From NCBI RefSeq assembly GCF_011762195.1, contig NZ_JAASQK010000004.1, positions 124,001-188,000 of the forward strand: a stretch of 64,000 bases of DNA, given 5' to 3'. This DNA comes from Sphingomonas oligoaromativorans (GTDB lineage: Bacteria > Pseudomonadota > Alphaproteobacteria > Sphingomonadales > Sphingomonadaceae). The position numbers and the translations under genes were made by a program. This document shows, in pieces, positions 44,327 to 57,811 of this stretch. Within the stretch, counting starts at the first letter, position 1; each line of letters starts with the position of its first letter. The notes below the pieces were generated by a model. It was given only the letters and a program-made list of their open reading frames with translations. It ran no database searches and had not been told where the DNA came from.

Positions 44327-44548
44327 CCGGAAAGCGTGGTGGTCCTGTCGCTGTCGGCCCGCACGCCGGAGGCACTCGAAAAGGCATCTCGCGCTCTGGC
44401 CGACTGGCTGGTGGCGGCCCCGCGCGACCTTCGCGACGTCACCTACACGCTGGGCATCGGGCGGACGGCCTTCCCGCACAGGCGTGCGGTTGTCGGGGCG
44501 GAGGCCAAGGCTCTCGCGCGTGCCTTGCGAGGGGATGCGAAGGCGACC
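44327..44548 (+). pseudogene. Polyketide KS-AT linker fragment (different frame)
   Basis: In the next reading frame the sequence reads [20 protein letters not shown], then [20 protein letters not shown]. This is the linker that follows KS domains in type I PKS. The missing 280-odd KS residues and the frame change at 44313-44327 indicate an internal deletion joining the start and end of one or two KS modules. No AT domain follows: the next bases belong to an opposite-strand gene piece. Confidence 0.75.
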
Positions 44549-44858
44549 GGGGAGGGGCGCCTCGCGAACCTCGTGGTTGCGTGGGAGGCTGCCGAAGCCG
44601 TCGATCTGCGCGAGGATCATGTTGACGAAGCCGCCATGCTCGACGGCGACGCCCTTGGGCCGACCGGTCGAGCCGGAGGTGTAGATGATATAGGCGAGGT
44701 CGCCTGCCATGGCCGGGCAAGGCTGGCGCCCTTCGGCGGACGAAGCCGGGATGGCGGCGGCGAGGCCTGGTCGCAATGCCTCGAGGCGCGCGAACCTGCC
44801 AGCGTCGGCGAGCACCCGGACGCGGCCTGAATCGTCGAGCATCATCGTGATCCGCTGG

Positions 44859-46517
<1,659 letters not shown>

Positions 46518-46655
46518 GGTGGCGCGCGCGGCTCCCGCAGAGGGGCTGGGATCAGGCTGAGGAGCGGCCGCCACGCATGATAGGAGACGCGACGGTACGG
46601 CCGCCGACAGCAAGTGGCGGTTGCGGCAAGCGGACCTGCCGTCTGACGGTGAGGG

Positions 46656-46697
46656 AGAAAGGCCGCCTGACCGGAGGAGTTTGCCCGGTCAGGCGGC
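46656..46697 (-). terminator. Rho-independent terminator of the small gene 46705-47007
   Basis: GCCGCCTGACCGG and CCGGTCAGGCGGC (46662-46674 and 46685-46697) form a perfect 13-base stem with a 10-base loop. On the minus strand it is followed by CTTTCTC. It sits eight bases after the stop of the small gene and upstream of the truncated PKS. Confidence 0.75.
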
Positions 46698-46704
46698 GAA
46701 GGCG

Positions 46705-47007
46705 TCAGGCCGCCTTGGCGGTCGTGGCCGGCTTCTGGGGCAGGATGTCCGCCACGCTGGTGAGCAGATTGGTGCCCGTGGTGGCGACCTTGTAGGAATT
46801 GGCGCGGAGGCCGATGGCCGCCAGCGTCGCCATGATCGGCATGGACGGTGCCAGCACGGCGGCCGCCAGACCGGCCGCGACGAAGGTGCCGACACCGGTG
46901 CCGATCTCGCCGCGGATCAGGCTGCTGGCGCCGGGAAGCAGAACTTCGCCGGCCACCATCGCGGTGCGCCCAATCACGCTATTGTTGTCAGCAAGCGCGT
47001 TGCTCAT
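46705..47007 (-). CDS. Small membrane-associated protein next to the megasynthase debris
   Basis: A 100-residue protein with two hydrophobic stretches (GTGVGTFVAAGLAAAVLAP and MPIMATLAAIGLRA) after an AGEVLLPGASSLIRGEIG motif, and a polar C-terminus. The motif resembles small proteins of the DUF6072 kind that I associate with biosynthetic clusters, but I am not certain. It has its own terminator and a start at 47007. Between a truncated PKS and a phosphopantetheinyl transferase, it is probably a cluster remnant still intact. Confidence 0.6.
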   Translation of the reverse strand: MSNALADNNSVIGRTAMVAGEVLLPGASSLIRGEIGTGVGTFVAAGLAAAVLAPSMPIMATLAAIGLRANSYKVATTGTNLLTSVADILPQKPATTAKAA

Positions 47008-47175
47008 CTGTGTTGTCCTTTCCACAAGGAAGACGTGCCGTGTCTCAGGATCGGGCAACCGCAATGGTCACCGGGGATAGGGCATATCATGGAGAGGCAC
47101 GGCCCAGACGACGGACTGGTCTGTTTTGGACAAGACAGGGATTATCCGGCGCGAATGCGTCGTTTCATTGCCGGA

Positions 47176-47922
47176 TCACTCGACGCTTTCGAAGAGCGCA
47201 ATGCTTTCGGTGAAAGCCGGCGCTGCCAGCGCGGCCCAATATCCCGGCTCCGGCTGCCACGCCGTCACGCGCCAGCGGCGGGAGGCGGCTTCATCCTCCC
47301 GATCGCGGATCGCCTCGCCGGGCTCGCCGAGCAGGGCGCCGAACTCGATCGATGTCGGCGGGCGCATCAGCCCGTCGCCCAGCGCTTTCAGATAGGCCTC
47401 CTTGCGTGCCCAGGCCTCATGGAAGAAGGCCTGCCGGCGCCCCGTGTCGAGCGACGAGAAGGTGGTTCTTTCCAGCGGGCTCAACACCAGCTCTGCGACG
47501 CCCTGGAGATCGGGGATCGGACGCATCTGCTCGACGTCGATCCCGACCGGGCCGTCCCGCGTGACGGCATAGAGCGCCAGATCGCCCGAATGCGAGACGT
47601 TGAAATGCAAAGGGGGCGTGTCGAAAGGCGCTCCCAGCTCGGGCTTTCCATGAAGACCCGTCCGAAGCGGCACGTCGGCCGGCTCGATGCCGAGATAGGC
47701 GGAGAGAAGCCGCCGCAATGTCGCGCGGCCGAGCCTGTAGAGCAGCCGGTCCCGATCGAAGCGAAAGTTCCGGGCGCGCGCACGTTCCGCCTCGTCGAGG
47801 ATGTCGGCGGCGGCCTCGGCATGGCCGTGGAGCGCATCCAGTCGCACGATCCAGACATGCGCCTCGCCTGGCGACAATTCCGGTGTGGCGATGTCACCCT
47901 CCGGCCGGAACGTCCCTCTCAT
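47176..47922 (-). CDS. 4'-phosphopantetheinyl transferase (Sfp type)
   Basis: A 248-residue enzyme that attaches phosphopantetheine to carrier domains of PKS/NRPS. Motifs are FNVSHSGDLALYAV, VGIDVEQM (Mg-binding Asp) and WARKEAYLKALGDGL. Length fits the Sfp/EntD group, not the short AcpS. Its likely targets, the megasynthases next to it, are broken, so it may now serve other carrier proteins. The start at 47922 is a choice; the frame is open upstream. Confidence 0.87.
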   Translation of the reverse strand: MRGTFRPEGDIATPELSPGEAHVWIVRLDALHGHAEAAADILDEAERARARNFRFDRDRLLYRLGRATLRRLLSAYLGIEPADVPLRTGLHGKPELGAPFDTPPLHFNVSHSGDLALYAVTRDGPVGIDVEQMRPIPDLQGVAELVLSPLERTTFSSLDTGRRQAFFHEAWARKEAYLKALGDGLMRPPTSIEFGALLGEPGEAIRDREDEAASRRWRVTAWQPEPGYWAALAAPAFTESIALFESVE

Positions 47923-48121
47923 CTCCACGAAGCGCACAGCCTCTCCCCCGGCTTTCGTTCCGCTCGGATGTATAGGCGGGGCCGGCCCCCGCGCCATAGT
48001 GCCGTGTCGTAAAGGCGCGCGCTTCCCCGGAGCGCGGACTTGTCGCGCCGTCGCCTTGATGGCAGCTTGCGAGATGGGCCGGTCAGGGCGCGCAACGCGA
48101 TCGAACCGGGCGGAGATGAGC

Positions 48122-49591
48122 ATGGCGGACCCGCTCGAAATCGAACTCAAGCTCGAAGTCGCGTTCGAGGATCGGGAGAGATTGAACGCGCTGCCGCTGC
48201 TCGCGGACGGTTCGGGCAAGACCGATCATCTCCTCTCGACCTATTTCGACACGCCGGGCCTGCATCTGCTCGATGCCGGCTATTCGCTGAGGGTGCGCCG
48301 CACGGGGAAAGGGCGGGTGCAGACCGTGAAGGCGGACAGCGAGGCCGCCGCCGGCCTGTTCGTCCGACCCGAATGGGAGCGATCGATAGACGGCGATCTG
48401 CCCGTGCTGGACGAGACCAGCGGGCCGCTGACCCAGCTTCTGGGGGAGGAGGCGATCGCGCGTCTTGCGCCGCTGTTCGTCACCGAGGTTCATCGGACGG
48501 CGCGCGCGGTCGCGCAAGGAGGCAGCCGGATCGAGCTGGCGGTCGATCGTGGCGAAATTCGCGCAGGCGCCCGCCGGGCGCCGCTCTGCGAGGTCGAGCT
48601 GGAGCTGGAAGAGGGGCCGGCGCAGGCCCTGTTCGATCTCGCGCGGGAGATCGATGCGGAGGTGCCGCTTCGCCTCGGTGTGCGCTCCAAGTCGGAGCGC
48701 GGCTATGATCTCGCATCCGGGCGCGTGGAGAAGTCGGTGAAGACCGAGCCCATCCGCCTCGAACCGGATTGCGATGCGCAAGCCGCGTTCCAGGCGATCG
48801 CGCGGGCCTGTATGCGGCAATTCCGGCTGAACGAAGCGCTGCTTCTCGAAACGGGCGATAAGGAGCCGCTGCATCAGGCGCGCGTGGGCCTGCGGCGGTT
48901 GCGCTCCGCCTTTTCGCTGCACCGGCGGCTGCTGGCGATGGACAGCCGTGTCCGGCGGCTGAAGGAAGAATTGCGCTGGCTGGCGGCGGCATTGGGCGAG
49001 GTTCGCAATATCGACGTGCTTATCCCGCGCATCGGGGAGAAGGATGTCAGCCGGCGGCTCGTCGCAGAGCGGGCGCGGATGTTCGAAGAGGTCCGTGCCG
49101 CGCTGATGTCGCCGCGTGCCCGGCTGTTGATGATCGATCTCGCCGAATGGCTGGCGCTGGGCGACTGGCGCGCCCGTCCGGCGGACCCGGAACTGCTTCA
49201 CCAGCCTGCCGCGCTCTTTGCCGGTGACGTGCTCGATCTGCATCGCAAGCGCCTGAAGCGTCAGGGACGCAAGCTTGCCGAACTGGACGACGAGCATCGC
49301 CATCGCGTGCGGATCGAAGCGAAGAAGCTGCGCTATGCCTCGGAATTCTTCGCGGGCCTCTATGTCGACCGCAGAGCCGGGCGGCGGCACAGGGCGTTTC
49401 TGGACGCGCTGGAAGCGTTGCAGGACCATCTCGGCGATCTCAACGATCACGCCACGGGGGCCGCGGTGCTGGCCCGGCTGGGCCTCGATGCGAAGCTGTC
49501 CGGGCTGAGCCGACGGGAACAGGCGCGGCTGATCGACCGGGCCGAGGAGGCTTATGAGACGCTCATCGATGTGAAGCGCTTCTGGCGTTAG
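48122..49591 (+). CDS. CYTH-CHAD protein (inorganic triphosphatase-like)
   Basis: A 489-residue protein. The N-terminal CYTH domain (about 1-200) has the signature EIELKLE (ExExK) and alternating Arg/Lys/Glu strands that line the triphosphate tunnel (RVRRTGKGRVQTVK). The C-terminal CHAD domain (about 220-485) is helical with conserved His (EPLHQARVGLRRLRS, HRVRIEAKKLRY). E. coli YgiF with this layout hydrolyses tripolyphosphate; CHAD domains bind polyphosphate. The start at 48122 has a CGGAG site. Confidence 0.88.
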   Translation: MADPLEIELKLEVAFEDRERLNALPLLADGSGKTDHLLSTYFDTPGLHLLDAGYSLRVRRTGKGRVQTVKADSEAAAGLFVRPEWERSIDGDLPVLDETSGPLTQLLGEEAIARLAPLFVTEVHRTARAVAQGGSRIELAVDRGEIRAGARRAPLCEVELELEEGPAQALFDLAREIDAEVPLRLGVRSKSERGYDLASGRVEKSVKTEPIRLEPDCDAQAAFQAIARACMRQFRLNEALLLETGDKEPLHQARVGLRRLRSAFSLHRRLLAMDSRVRRLKEELRWLAAALGEVRNIDVLIPRIGEKDVSRRLVAERARMFEEVRAALMSPRARLLMIDLAEWLALGDWRARPADPELLHQPAALFAGDVLDLHRKRLKRQGRKLAELDDEHRHRVRIEAKKLRYASEFFAGLYVDRRAGRRHRAFLDALEALQDHLGDLNDHATGAAVLARLGLDAKLSGLSRREQARLIDRAEEAYETLIDVKRFWR

Positions 49592-49627
49592 GGTGGGTGC
49601 CACTTATGTGGAGGCTGTGGCGGGGGA

Positions 49628-49780
49628 TCAACGCTCGTCGGTGGTGCGCTTCACCTTGTTGGGCAGATCCTTGCCCTTGGTCCGCCGCGACGGGAGCTGG
49701 ACGGGGTTCTTCTTTTTCCACTGAGCCCAGGTCATCGGCCCTTCGGGCGTGTCGATGATCGTATCGTCGAGAGAAGCCAT
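49628..49780 (-). CDS. Hypothetical 50-residue basic protein
   Basis: Reads MASLDDTIIDTPEGPMTWAQ, then a Lys/Arg-rich half (WKKKNPVQLPSRRTKGKDLP). I do not recognise it. The ATG at 49780 is preferred over an upstream ATG at 49849. The codon pattern is normal and the gap between its neighbours would otherwise be empty. Confidence 0.5.
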   Translation of the reverse strand: MASLDDTIIDTPEGPMTWAQWKKKNPVQLPSRRTKGKDLPNKVKRTTDER

Positions 49781-49852
49781 GATGCTGTCCGTCCGCGAGA
49801 GTCTGGCTGGCGGATAGCATAACGCACGACCATGGGCATCGGCCAGCAAGGC

Positions 49853-49879
49853 CCGGCCGGGAGGACCGCTCCCGGCCGG
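49853..49879 (-). terminator. Hairpin downstream of the TonB receptor
   Basis: CCGGCCGGGAG and CTCCCGGCCGG form a perfect 11-base stem with a five-base loop, 12 bases after the receptor stop. On the minus strand it is followed by GCCTTGCTGG, so there is no strong T-tract. Confidence 0.5.
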
Positions 49880-49890
49880 CGCCGCCGTCC

Positions 49891-52368
49891 TCAGAACTTG
49901 TAGGCCGCCGTGATCGTGGCGTGTCGGCCGAAGATCGGGCGGCCGAGGAAGAAGCCGTTGGTGTTGCCCGAACCCACGGCGCGGATATTGCCCTCGGTCA
50001 AGGCCAGCTTGTTGGTGACGTTCTCGACGGTCGCCTGGATCGAGAAGCGCTGGTTGAGATCGATCGAGGCGCCCAGATCCACCGTGTCATATTTGCCGAG
50101 CGGCTGCTGGTTCTGGATGTCGGCATAGCGATTGCCGACATGGGTGTAGGTGCCGAAGACGCGTGCCTGCCCCCAGGAGGTGCGGAACGTGTAGGACGGC
50201 GTCACCGCGATCAGGAATTTCGGCTGGCGGGCGACATCATTGCCCGTATTGGCGCCGAAATCCTTGAGCTTGCCGTTCTGGATCACGCCGCGCGTGCCGA
50301 TCTGGAGCCCCTCGACCGGACGGACGGCGCCCTCGAATTCCAGCCCATAGGCGCGCGAGCCGCCGAACAGCACCCGGTTGACCGGATTGCCGTTGGCATC
50401 GAGCACGATGTCCTGGAAGAGCAGGTTGTGGAAGCGGTTGTAGAAGCCGGTGAGGAAGACGTCGTAATAATGGGTCGAGGTCTTCAGGCCGACCTCATAT
50501 TGCTTCACCTTCTGCGGCTTGATGTTCTCAGGATCGGCTGCGTTGCCGCGCAGATCGTCGAACTGCGGCAGCAGCGCGCCGCCATTGGCGCGCAGGAAGC
50601 CGTTCAGATGGTTGGTGAAGGCGAAATCGGCGCCGGCCGTCCACGATACCTGCGTCTTGTGGTAATTGATCGTCTCGAAGGTGCCGTTCAGCACGGTGGC
50701 GTTATTGTTGTATGCGGTCAGTGGGTCGCCATCGAGGTCGACGCCGCTGGTGCTGTTCTCGAGCACGCCATGGATCTTGGTGTGCTCTACGCGCACGCCG
50801 GCATCGAGCCGGAGCTTGCCGATCTTCCATTCGTCGCTGGCATAGCCGGCGATGTTGTTGCTGCGATAATAATTGTTGATCGCCGTGTTGGTGGGCGAGG
50901 TGAAGCCGTCGCGGGTGAGGATGGTGCCGTCGTCCAGCGAGGCGTTGAGGACGCGCGCCTGCGGTTCGAGCGCGAGCAGCACGTTATTGCCCAGATCCCA
51001 CACGTCATGATCGGTGACATGGGCGTAATAGCCGCCGAGCGTCAGCGTATTGCCCTCGAACAATTCCCTGGAGAGCTTGAGTTCGTCGGTGAAGCTCTTG
51101 ATATGCTTCTCGACGGCCCAGATGCCCGCCTGGATCGTCTGCTGATCCGGGGTCAGCGCAAGGCCGCTGTCGGCATAGGTGACGGTGCCGGGGCCGCCGG
51201 CGCCGGCCAGATAGTCCGCGACCGTCTGTGGATTGCTGCCGGTGAAGACGGCGTAGGTGTTCGCCTGTCCCTTGGTGAAATTGATGGCGTTCTGGAGCTG
51301 GAAGACGCCGAAATCATAGCTGAAGGTGCTGCCCAGCGTGTAGATGCGCGCGCCGCGCCCCTTGGAAAGATCGATATCCTTCTTCTGCGTCGGGCCGCCG
51401 TTGATGCTCGGCCCGACCTCGATCTGGGTATTCTCGATCTCCTGACCGACGAGCGTATCGTCCCGCGCGTCAAAGCCGGGGAAGGTGTGGAACTTGCCGT
51501 TCGTCTCAAGAAGCGGCATCGGCGTGTAGAAGGCGTTCTTGTCGTCGAGATAGCGGGCGTAGAGCGTCACCTTGCCGTTATCGACCTTGTGCGTGATGCT
51601 GCCCGTCACCTGACCGCCGAGATCGCCGGCGAAGCCCGTATGGCGCAGCCCCTTCGAGTAGCGATAGAAGCCGCCGATCATATAGGTGGTGTCGTCGGTG
51701 ATCGGCCCCTGCGCCACGACGTCGCCGCGATACATGCCCTCGGTGCCGTAGGTGACGCGCATCGAGAGGTGCGGATCGGCGGTGCCTTCCTTCAGGATGA
51801 AGTTAGTGGTGGCGCCGGGCTGTCCGTTGGCGAAGATCGGGCTCGGGCCGCCGCGCAGCACTTCGACATGGTCCACCGTGTCGTCGATACGGAACAGCGA
51901 GCTGTCCTCCAGGAAGGAGAGGGAGGAAGGCGCGAAGATCGGCGAGCCGTTCATCTCGATGGTGAGGAAGGGCGCGTCGCCGGTCGACGGGAAGCCGCGG
52001 ATGAAGACGTTGGCGCCCGTCTCGCCGCCCGACGTCTCCGTCCAGACGCCGGGGACGATCTTGAGCAGGTCGGCGGTCGAGATCGGCTGGACCTCGCGGA
52101 TCTGCTCGGCCGTGGCGGTGGAGATGGAATAGCTCGCGTCCAGCTTGCGCAGGCCGAGGCGGTTGGGGTTGCCCGTGACGACGATCACCTGCGACTGGTC
52201 GGGCGTGGCGGCGGCGGCCGTATCGCCTTGCTGCGCGGCATCGGCGGCAGGGGCGGAGGCCGGAGGGGCCTGATCCTGCGCGAGCGCGGCGCCGGACCAG
52301 CCGAGCGCGGTGCCCGACAAAAGCAGAAGCGCGGTCATCCGGGCATTCCGGCGATGCATCGTCTTCAT
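49891..52368 (-). CDS. TonB-dependent outer-membrane receptor
   Basis: An 825-residue receptor. A signal peptide (ALLLLSGTALGWSGAALAQ) and a Gln/Ala-rich stretch precede SQVIVVTGN (TonB-box region). The plug has ISTADLLKIVPGVWTETSGG, NVFIRGFPSTGDAPF and VEVLRGGPSPIFANGQPGA; the barrel ends in Phe (ITAAYKF). The substrate is not clear from sequence; no transport or degradation genes adjoin it. The start at 52368 follows AGGGG; the long open frame upstream is not coding. Confidence 0.9.
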   Translation of the reverse strand: MKTMHRRNARMTALLLLSGTALGWSGAALAQDQAPPASAPAADAAQQGDTAAAATPDQSQVIVVTGNPNRLGLRKLDASYSISTATAEQIREVQPISTADLLKIVPGVWTETSGGETGANVFIRGFPSTGDAPFLTIEMNGSPIFAPSSLSFLEDSSLFRIDDTVDHVEVLRGGPSPIFANGQPGATTNFILKEGTADPHLSMRVTYGTEGMYRGDVVAQGPITDDTTYMIGGFYRYSKGLRHTGFAGDLGGQVTGSITHKVDNGKVTLYARYLDDKNAFYTPMPLLETNGKFHTFPGFDARDDTLVGQEIENTQIEVGPSINGGPTQKKDIDLSKGRGARIYTLGSTFSYDFGVFQLQNAINFTKGQANTYAVFTGSNPQTVADYLAGAGGPGTVTYADSGLALTPDQQTIQAGIWAVEKHIKSFTDELKLSRELFEGNTLTLGGYYAHVTDHDVWDLGNNVLLALEPQARVLNASLDDGTILTRDGFTSPTNTAINNYYRSNNIAGYASDEWKIGKLRLDAGVRVEHTKIHGVLENSTSGVDLDGDPLTAYNNNATVLNGTFETINYHKTQVSWTAGADFAFTNHLNGFLRANGGALLPQFDDLRGNAADPENIKPQKVKQYEVGLKTSTHYYDVFLTGFYNRFHNLLFQDIVLDANGNPVNRVLFGGSRAYGLEFEGAVRPVEGLQIGTRGVIQNGKLKDFGANTGNDVARQPKFLIAVTPSYTFRTSWGQARVFGTYTHVGNRYADIQNQQPLGKYDTVDLGASIDLNQRFSIQATVENVTNKLALTEGNIRAVGSGNTNGFFLGRPIFGRHATITAAYKF

Positions 52369-52758
52369 GAGTGTACCCCTCGGTTCTTCTGTGGTTCGCC
52401 TGATCCGGGTCGTTCCGGCGGGCGGGACATGCCGGGCTCGCCAAGAGCGTGAGGGCGTCTCGCGGGCTTCGGCAGGAAGGGATCGGGGGTAGCCGCAGGG
52501 CAGGGCGCGGGCTTCCGCGCGGGTCGGTTGGAACGACGGGAAGCGCAGACCGGCTGCGCCTCGACTGCACGGCGATGAAAGGCCATGCCTCATCCCCCAA
52601 TGCTTGTCCGCCTTGTCGATGGCGGTGTGTCGGGGATGAGTTGCGGTCGGTATGATGTCAAGGCGGTGCCATCGTTCCGGGCGCATCTGTGCCCGTGGGG
52701 TCACGCTTCCCGGCCGTCGAGATTGCCACCGCCGCCGCTGGAGGCCTAGGAGAGCGGA
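52369..52758. other. 390-base divergent intergenic region with a nested stem-loop
   Basis: No convincing gene. CTCATCCCC (52589-52597) pairs with GGGGATGAG (52632-52640), and inside them CCGCC (52608-52612) pairs with GGCGG (52621-52625), a nested stem-loop. The region should hold promoters for the TonB receptor (minus) and the acetyltransferase (plus). I could not identify a known riboswitch. Confidence 0.45.
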
Positions 52759-53517
52759 ATGGCACCCCGGCATCCGCTCGATCGCCCCGTATGGAGCGCC
52801 TTCACCACCCGGCAGGTGGCGCTGGCGCGGCACAGCGAAGGTGCGTTGCGGGTGGTGCCCGATTACGGCCCCTTCGCCGCGATGGCCGATGCGTCCCCCG
52901 AAAGCCAGGCGGCGCTCGTGGCGTTGCTGACGGATGACAAGCCGGTCTGGATCGTCGAGGCCGACGAGATGCCGACGCCGCCCGGCACGATGGTGCTGCG
53001 CACGGCGCCGCTGTTCCAGATGACGGCGGAGGCGATCCGGCCGGCCCCCCGATCGTTCGAGATGGTGGCGCTGACCGAGGAGGATGCGCCGGAGATGCTG
53101 GCGCTGGCGCTCCTCACCGAACCCGGCCCGTTCAGCCATCATACCCACCGCCTCGGCGAGTTCGTCGGCGTGAAGCGGGGCGGGCGGCTGATCGCGATGG
53201 CGGGCGAGCGGATGCGGCCGGACGGCTTCACCGAGGTGAGCGGCGTCTGCACCCACCCGGATCATCGCGGCAAGGGCTATGCCGGCGGCCTGATGCGCGC
53301 GGTGGCCGAGCGCATCTTGGAGCGCGGCGAGACGCCCTTCCTCCATGTCTATGCCAGCAACACCGGCGCCATCGCGCTTTACGAGACGCTCGGCTTCGCG
53401 ATCCGCGCCCCGATCCGCATGACGGTCCTCGCCCTCGCCGAGCCCGCCGTTGCGGACGCCGGCGCCCCCCAAGCCGGAGTCGTCCCCCGACCGGAAGCGT
53501 CAAAAGCCACGCGATAG
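52759..53517 (+). CDS. GNAT-family N-acetyltransferase
   Basis: A 252-residue protein. The C-terminal GNAT fold has the acetyl-CoA loop in VCTHPDHRGKGYAGGLM and the late block VYASNTGAIALYETLGF. The N-terminal 100 residues are less typical, as in FR47-type acetyltransferases. Substrate unknown. It precedes the alcohol dehydrogenase by 77 bases and may share its transcript. Confidence 0.82.
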   Translation: MAPRHPLDRPVWSAFTTRQVALARHSEGALRVVPDYGPFAAMADASPESQAALVALLTDDKPVWIVEADEMPTPPGTMVLRTAPLFQMTAEAIRPAPRSFEMVALTEEDAPEMLALALLTEPGPFSHHTHRLGEFVGVKRGGRLIAMAGERMRPDGFTEVSGVCTHPDHRGKGYAGGLMRAVAERILERGETPFLHVYASNTGAIALYETLGFAIRAPIRMTVLALAEPAVADAGAPQAGVVPRPEASKATR

Positions 53518-53594
53518 GAATATGTCCGGCGGCGGCTTGCACGAGCCCGGAGGAGACGCCAACTTGGCGATCCCCTCTCCGCAAGGAATTCCAG

Positions 53595-54647
53595 ATGGTC
53601 ACGAAAGCTTACGGCGCTCATGTCGCCGATCGTCCCCTTGAGTCGATCGATATCGAGCGCCGTGCCCCCGGCCCTCATGATGTCCAGATCGAGATCGCCT
53701 ATTGCGGCGTCTGTCACTCGGATCTCCACACCGTCCGGTCCGAGTGGGGCGGCACGCTCTACCCCTGCGTGCCGGGCCACGAGATCGTCGGTCATGTGAG
53801 CGCGGTCGGCGGCGAGGTCACCAAGTTCAAGGTCGGCGATACCGTCGGCGTCGGTTGCATGGTGGATAGCTGCCAGCATTGCGCTTCCTGCGCGGACGGA
53901 GAGGAGCAATATTGCGAGAACGGCCTCGTCGGCACCTATAACGGTGCGACGCCGGATGCGCCGGGTCACACGCTCGGCGGCTATTCGCAGCGGATCGTCG
54001 TCTCCGACAAGTTCGTGCTGAAGATCACGCACCCCGAGGAGCAACTCGCCGCCGCGGCGCCGCTGCTGTGCGCGGGCATCACCACCTGGTCGCCGCTGCG
54101 CCACTGGAAGGCAGGGCCGGGCAAGAAAGTCGGCATCGTCGGTATCGGCGGCCTCGGCCATATGGGCGTGAAGCTCGCCCATGCGCTGGGCGCGCATGTC
54201 GTGGCCTTCACCACGTCGGATAGCAAGCGTGCCGACGCCCATGCGCTCGGCGCGGACGAGGTGGTCGTCTCGCGCAACGCGGAGGAGATGCAGGCCCATG
54301 CCAACAGCTTCGACTTCATCCTCAACACGGTCGCGGCGAGCCACGATCTGGACGCGTTCACCGCGCTCCTGAAGCGTGACGGGACGATGACGCTGGTCGG
54401 CGTGCCGGAACATGCGCACCCTTCGCCCAACGTCGCCGCGCTGATCTTCAAGCGCCGTGCCATCGCGGGCTCGCTGATCGGCGGTATCGCGGAGACGCAG
54501 GAGATGCTCGATTTCTGCGCGGAGAAGGGCATCGTCTCGGATATCGAGATGATCCGCATCCAGCAGATCGACGAAGCCTATGACCGGATGCAGAAGAGCG
54601 ACGTGAAATATCGCTTCGTGATCGACAACGCGACGCTCGCGGCGTGA
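53595..54647 (+). CDS. Zinc-dependent NAD(P) alcohol dehydrogenase (YahK/CAD type)
   Basis: A 350-residue medium-chain dehydrogenase. Catalytic zinc ligands are in YCGVCHSDLH and PGHEIVGHV, structural zinc ligands in CQHCASCADGEEQYC. The Rossmann loop is GIVGIGGLGHMGVKLA. The sequence belongs to the cinnamyl-alcohol-dehydrogenase-like aldehyde reductases with broad substrate range, usually NADPH-dependent. AAGGAA lies before the ATG. Confidence 0.9.
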   Translation: MVTKAYGAHVADRPLESIDIERRAPGPHDVQIEIAYCGVCHSDLHTVRSEWGGTLYPCVPGHEIVGHVSAVGGEVTKFKVGDTVGVGCMVDSCQHCASCADGEEQYCENGLVGTYNGATPDAPGHTLGGYSQRIVVSDKFVLKITHPEEQLAAAAPLLCAGITTWSPLRHWKAGPGKKVGIVGIGGLGHMGVKLAHALGAHVVAFTTSDSKRADAHALGADEVVVSRNAEEMQAHANSFDFILNTVAASHDLDAFTALLKRDGTMTLVGVPEHAHPSPNVAALIFKRRAIAGSLIGGIAETQEMLDFCAEKGIVSDIEMIRIQQIDEAYDRMQKSDVKYRFVIDNATLAA

Positions 54648-54653
54648 GGGATC

Positions 54654-54688
54654 GGGCGCCGGCTCCTTCCGAAGGCCGGCGCCCGTTC
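54654..54688. terminator. Bidirectional hairpin between the dehydrogenase and ogt
   Basis: GGGCGCCGGC (54654-54663) pairs perfectly with GCCGGCGCCC (54675-54684) around an 11-base loop, then GTTCGTT. It fills the gap between two convergent genes. Confidence 0.7.
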
Positions 54689-54689
54689 G

Positions 54690-55184
54690 TTAGAGCAAGG
54701 AGCGCTGCGGGTTCTCCAGCGCGAGCAGATGTTGCTTGGCGGGCAGGCCGCCCGCGAAGCCCGTCAGCGCTCCGTTCGATCCGATCACGCGATGGCAGGG
54801 CGCGATGATCGAGATGGGGTTGCGCCCGTTCGCGGCGCCGACCGCCCGGATCGCCGCCGGGTTGCCGATAGCATGGGCGATCTCGGCATAGCTGCGCGTC
54901 TCGCCGAAGGGGATCTGGAGCAGCGCGGCCCAGACGCTCTTCTGGAAATCCGTGCCGTGGAAATCGAGCGGCACGGTGAACCGCGTCCGTTTGCCCGTGA
55001 AATATTCGCCGAGCTGGCTTCCCGCCTCGCAGAGGACGGCATGGTCCGGCGCCTCGACCAGCTCGGGCAGGGGCACGCGCCGGGGATCGTCATTCTCCCA
55101 CAGGATCGCGACGAGGCCCTTGTCGCTGGCGACAAGCGTCAGCGTGCCGACCGGCGACGCCATCGTCTTGTATGCATAGGCCAT
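54690..55184 (-). CDS. ogt: Methylated-DNA--protein-cysteine methyltransferase
   Basis: A 164-residue suicide repair protein that removes methyl groups from O6-methylguanine. The active Cys is in ISIIAPCHRVIGSNG; AIRAVGAANGRNP holds the Arg finger and DNA-binding helix. No Ada regulatory domain, so it is the Ogt type. ATG 55184 behind GGGAGAAG is preferred over an ATG seven codons upstream. Confidence 0.92.
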   Translation of the reverse strand: MAYAYKTMASPVGTLTLVASDKGLVAILWENDDPRRVPLPELVEAPDHAVLCEAGSQLGEYFTGKRTRFTVPLDFHGTDFQKSVWAALLQIPFGETRSYAEIAHAIGNPAAIRAVGAANGRNPISIIAPCHRVIGSNGALTGFAGGLPAKQHLLALENPQRSLL

Positions 55185-55299
55185 ACGCTTCTCCCGAGCC
55201 GTCACTCCGTCCGGGCCGGATAGCGAATGTGCCGGGCCGCCGACATCCCCTTTGCGCGATGGGCAGCCCCCGGACGATGCCGGGAGCCGTCTCCCGCCG

Positions 55300-57811
<2,512 letters not shown>

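Noticed and set aside
46621-48012. Open frame of 463 residues on the plus strand opposite the phosphopantetheinyl transferase and the small gene.
   Set aside because: Composition is that of a shadow frame and it crosses a perfect terminator hairpin; the opposite strand encodes recognisable proteins.
52392-52430. TPP-riboswitch-like sequence on the plus strand (CCTGATCCGGGT ... CCGGCG ... GGGA) near the TonB receptor.
   Set aside because: It resembles only the 3' half of the thiamine element, is on the strand opposite to the receptor gene it would regulate, and the CTGAGA half is missing. No thiamine gene is near.
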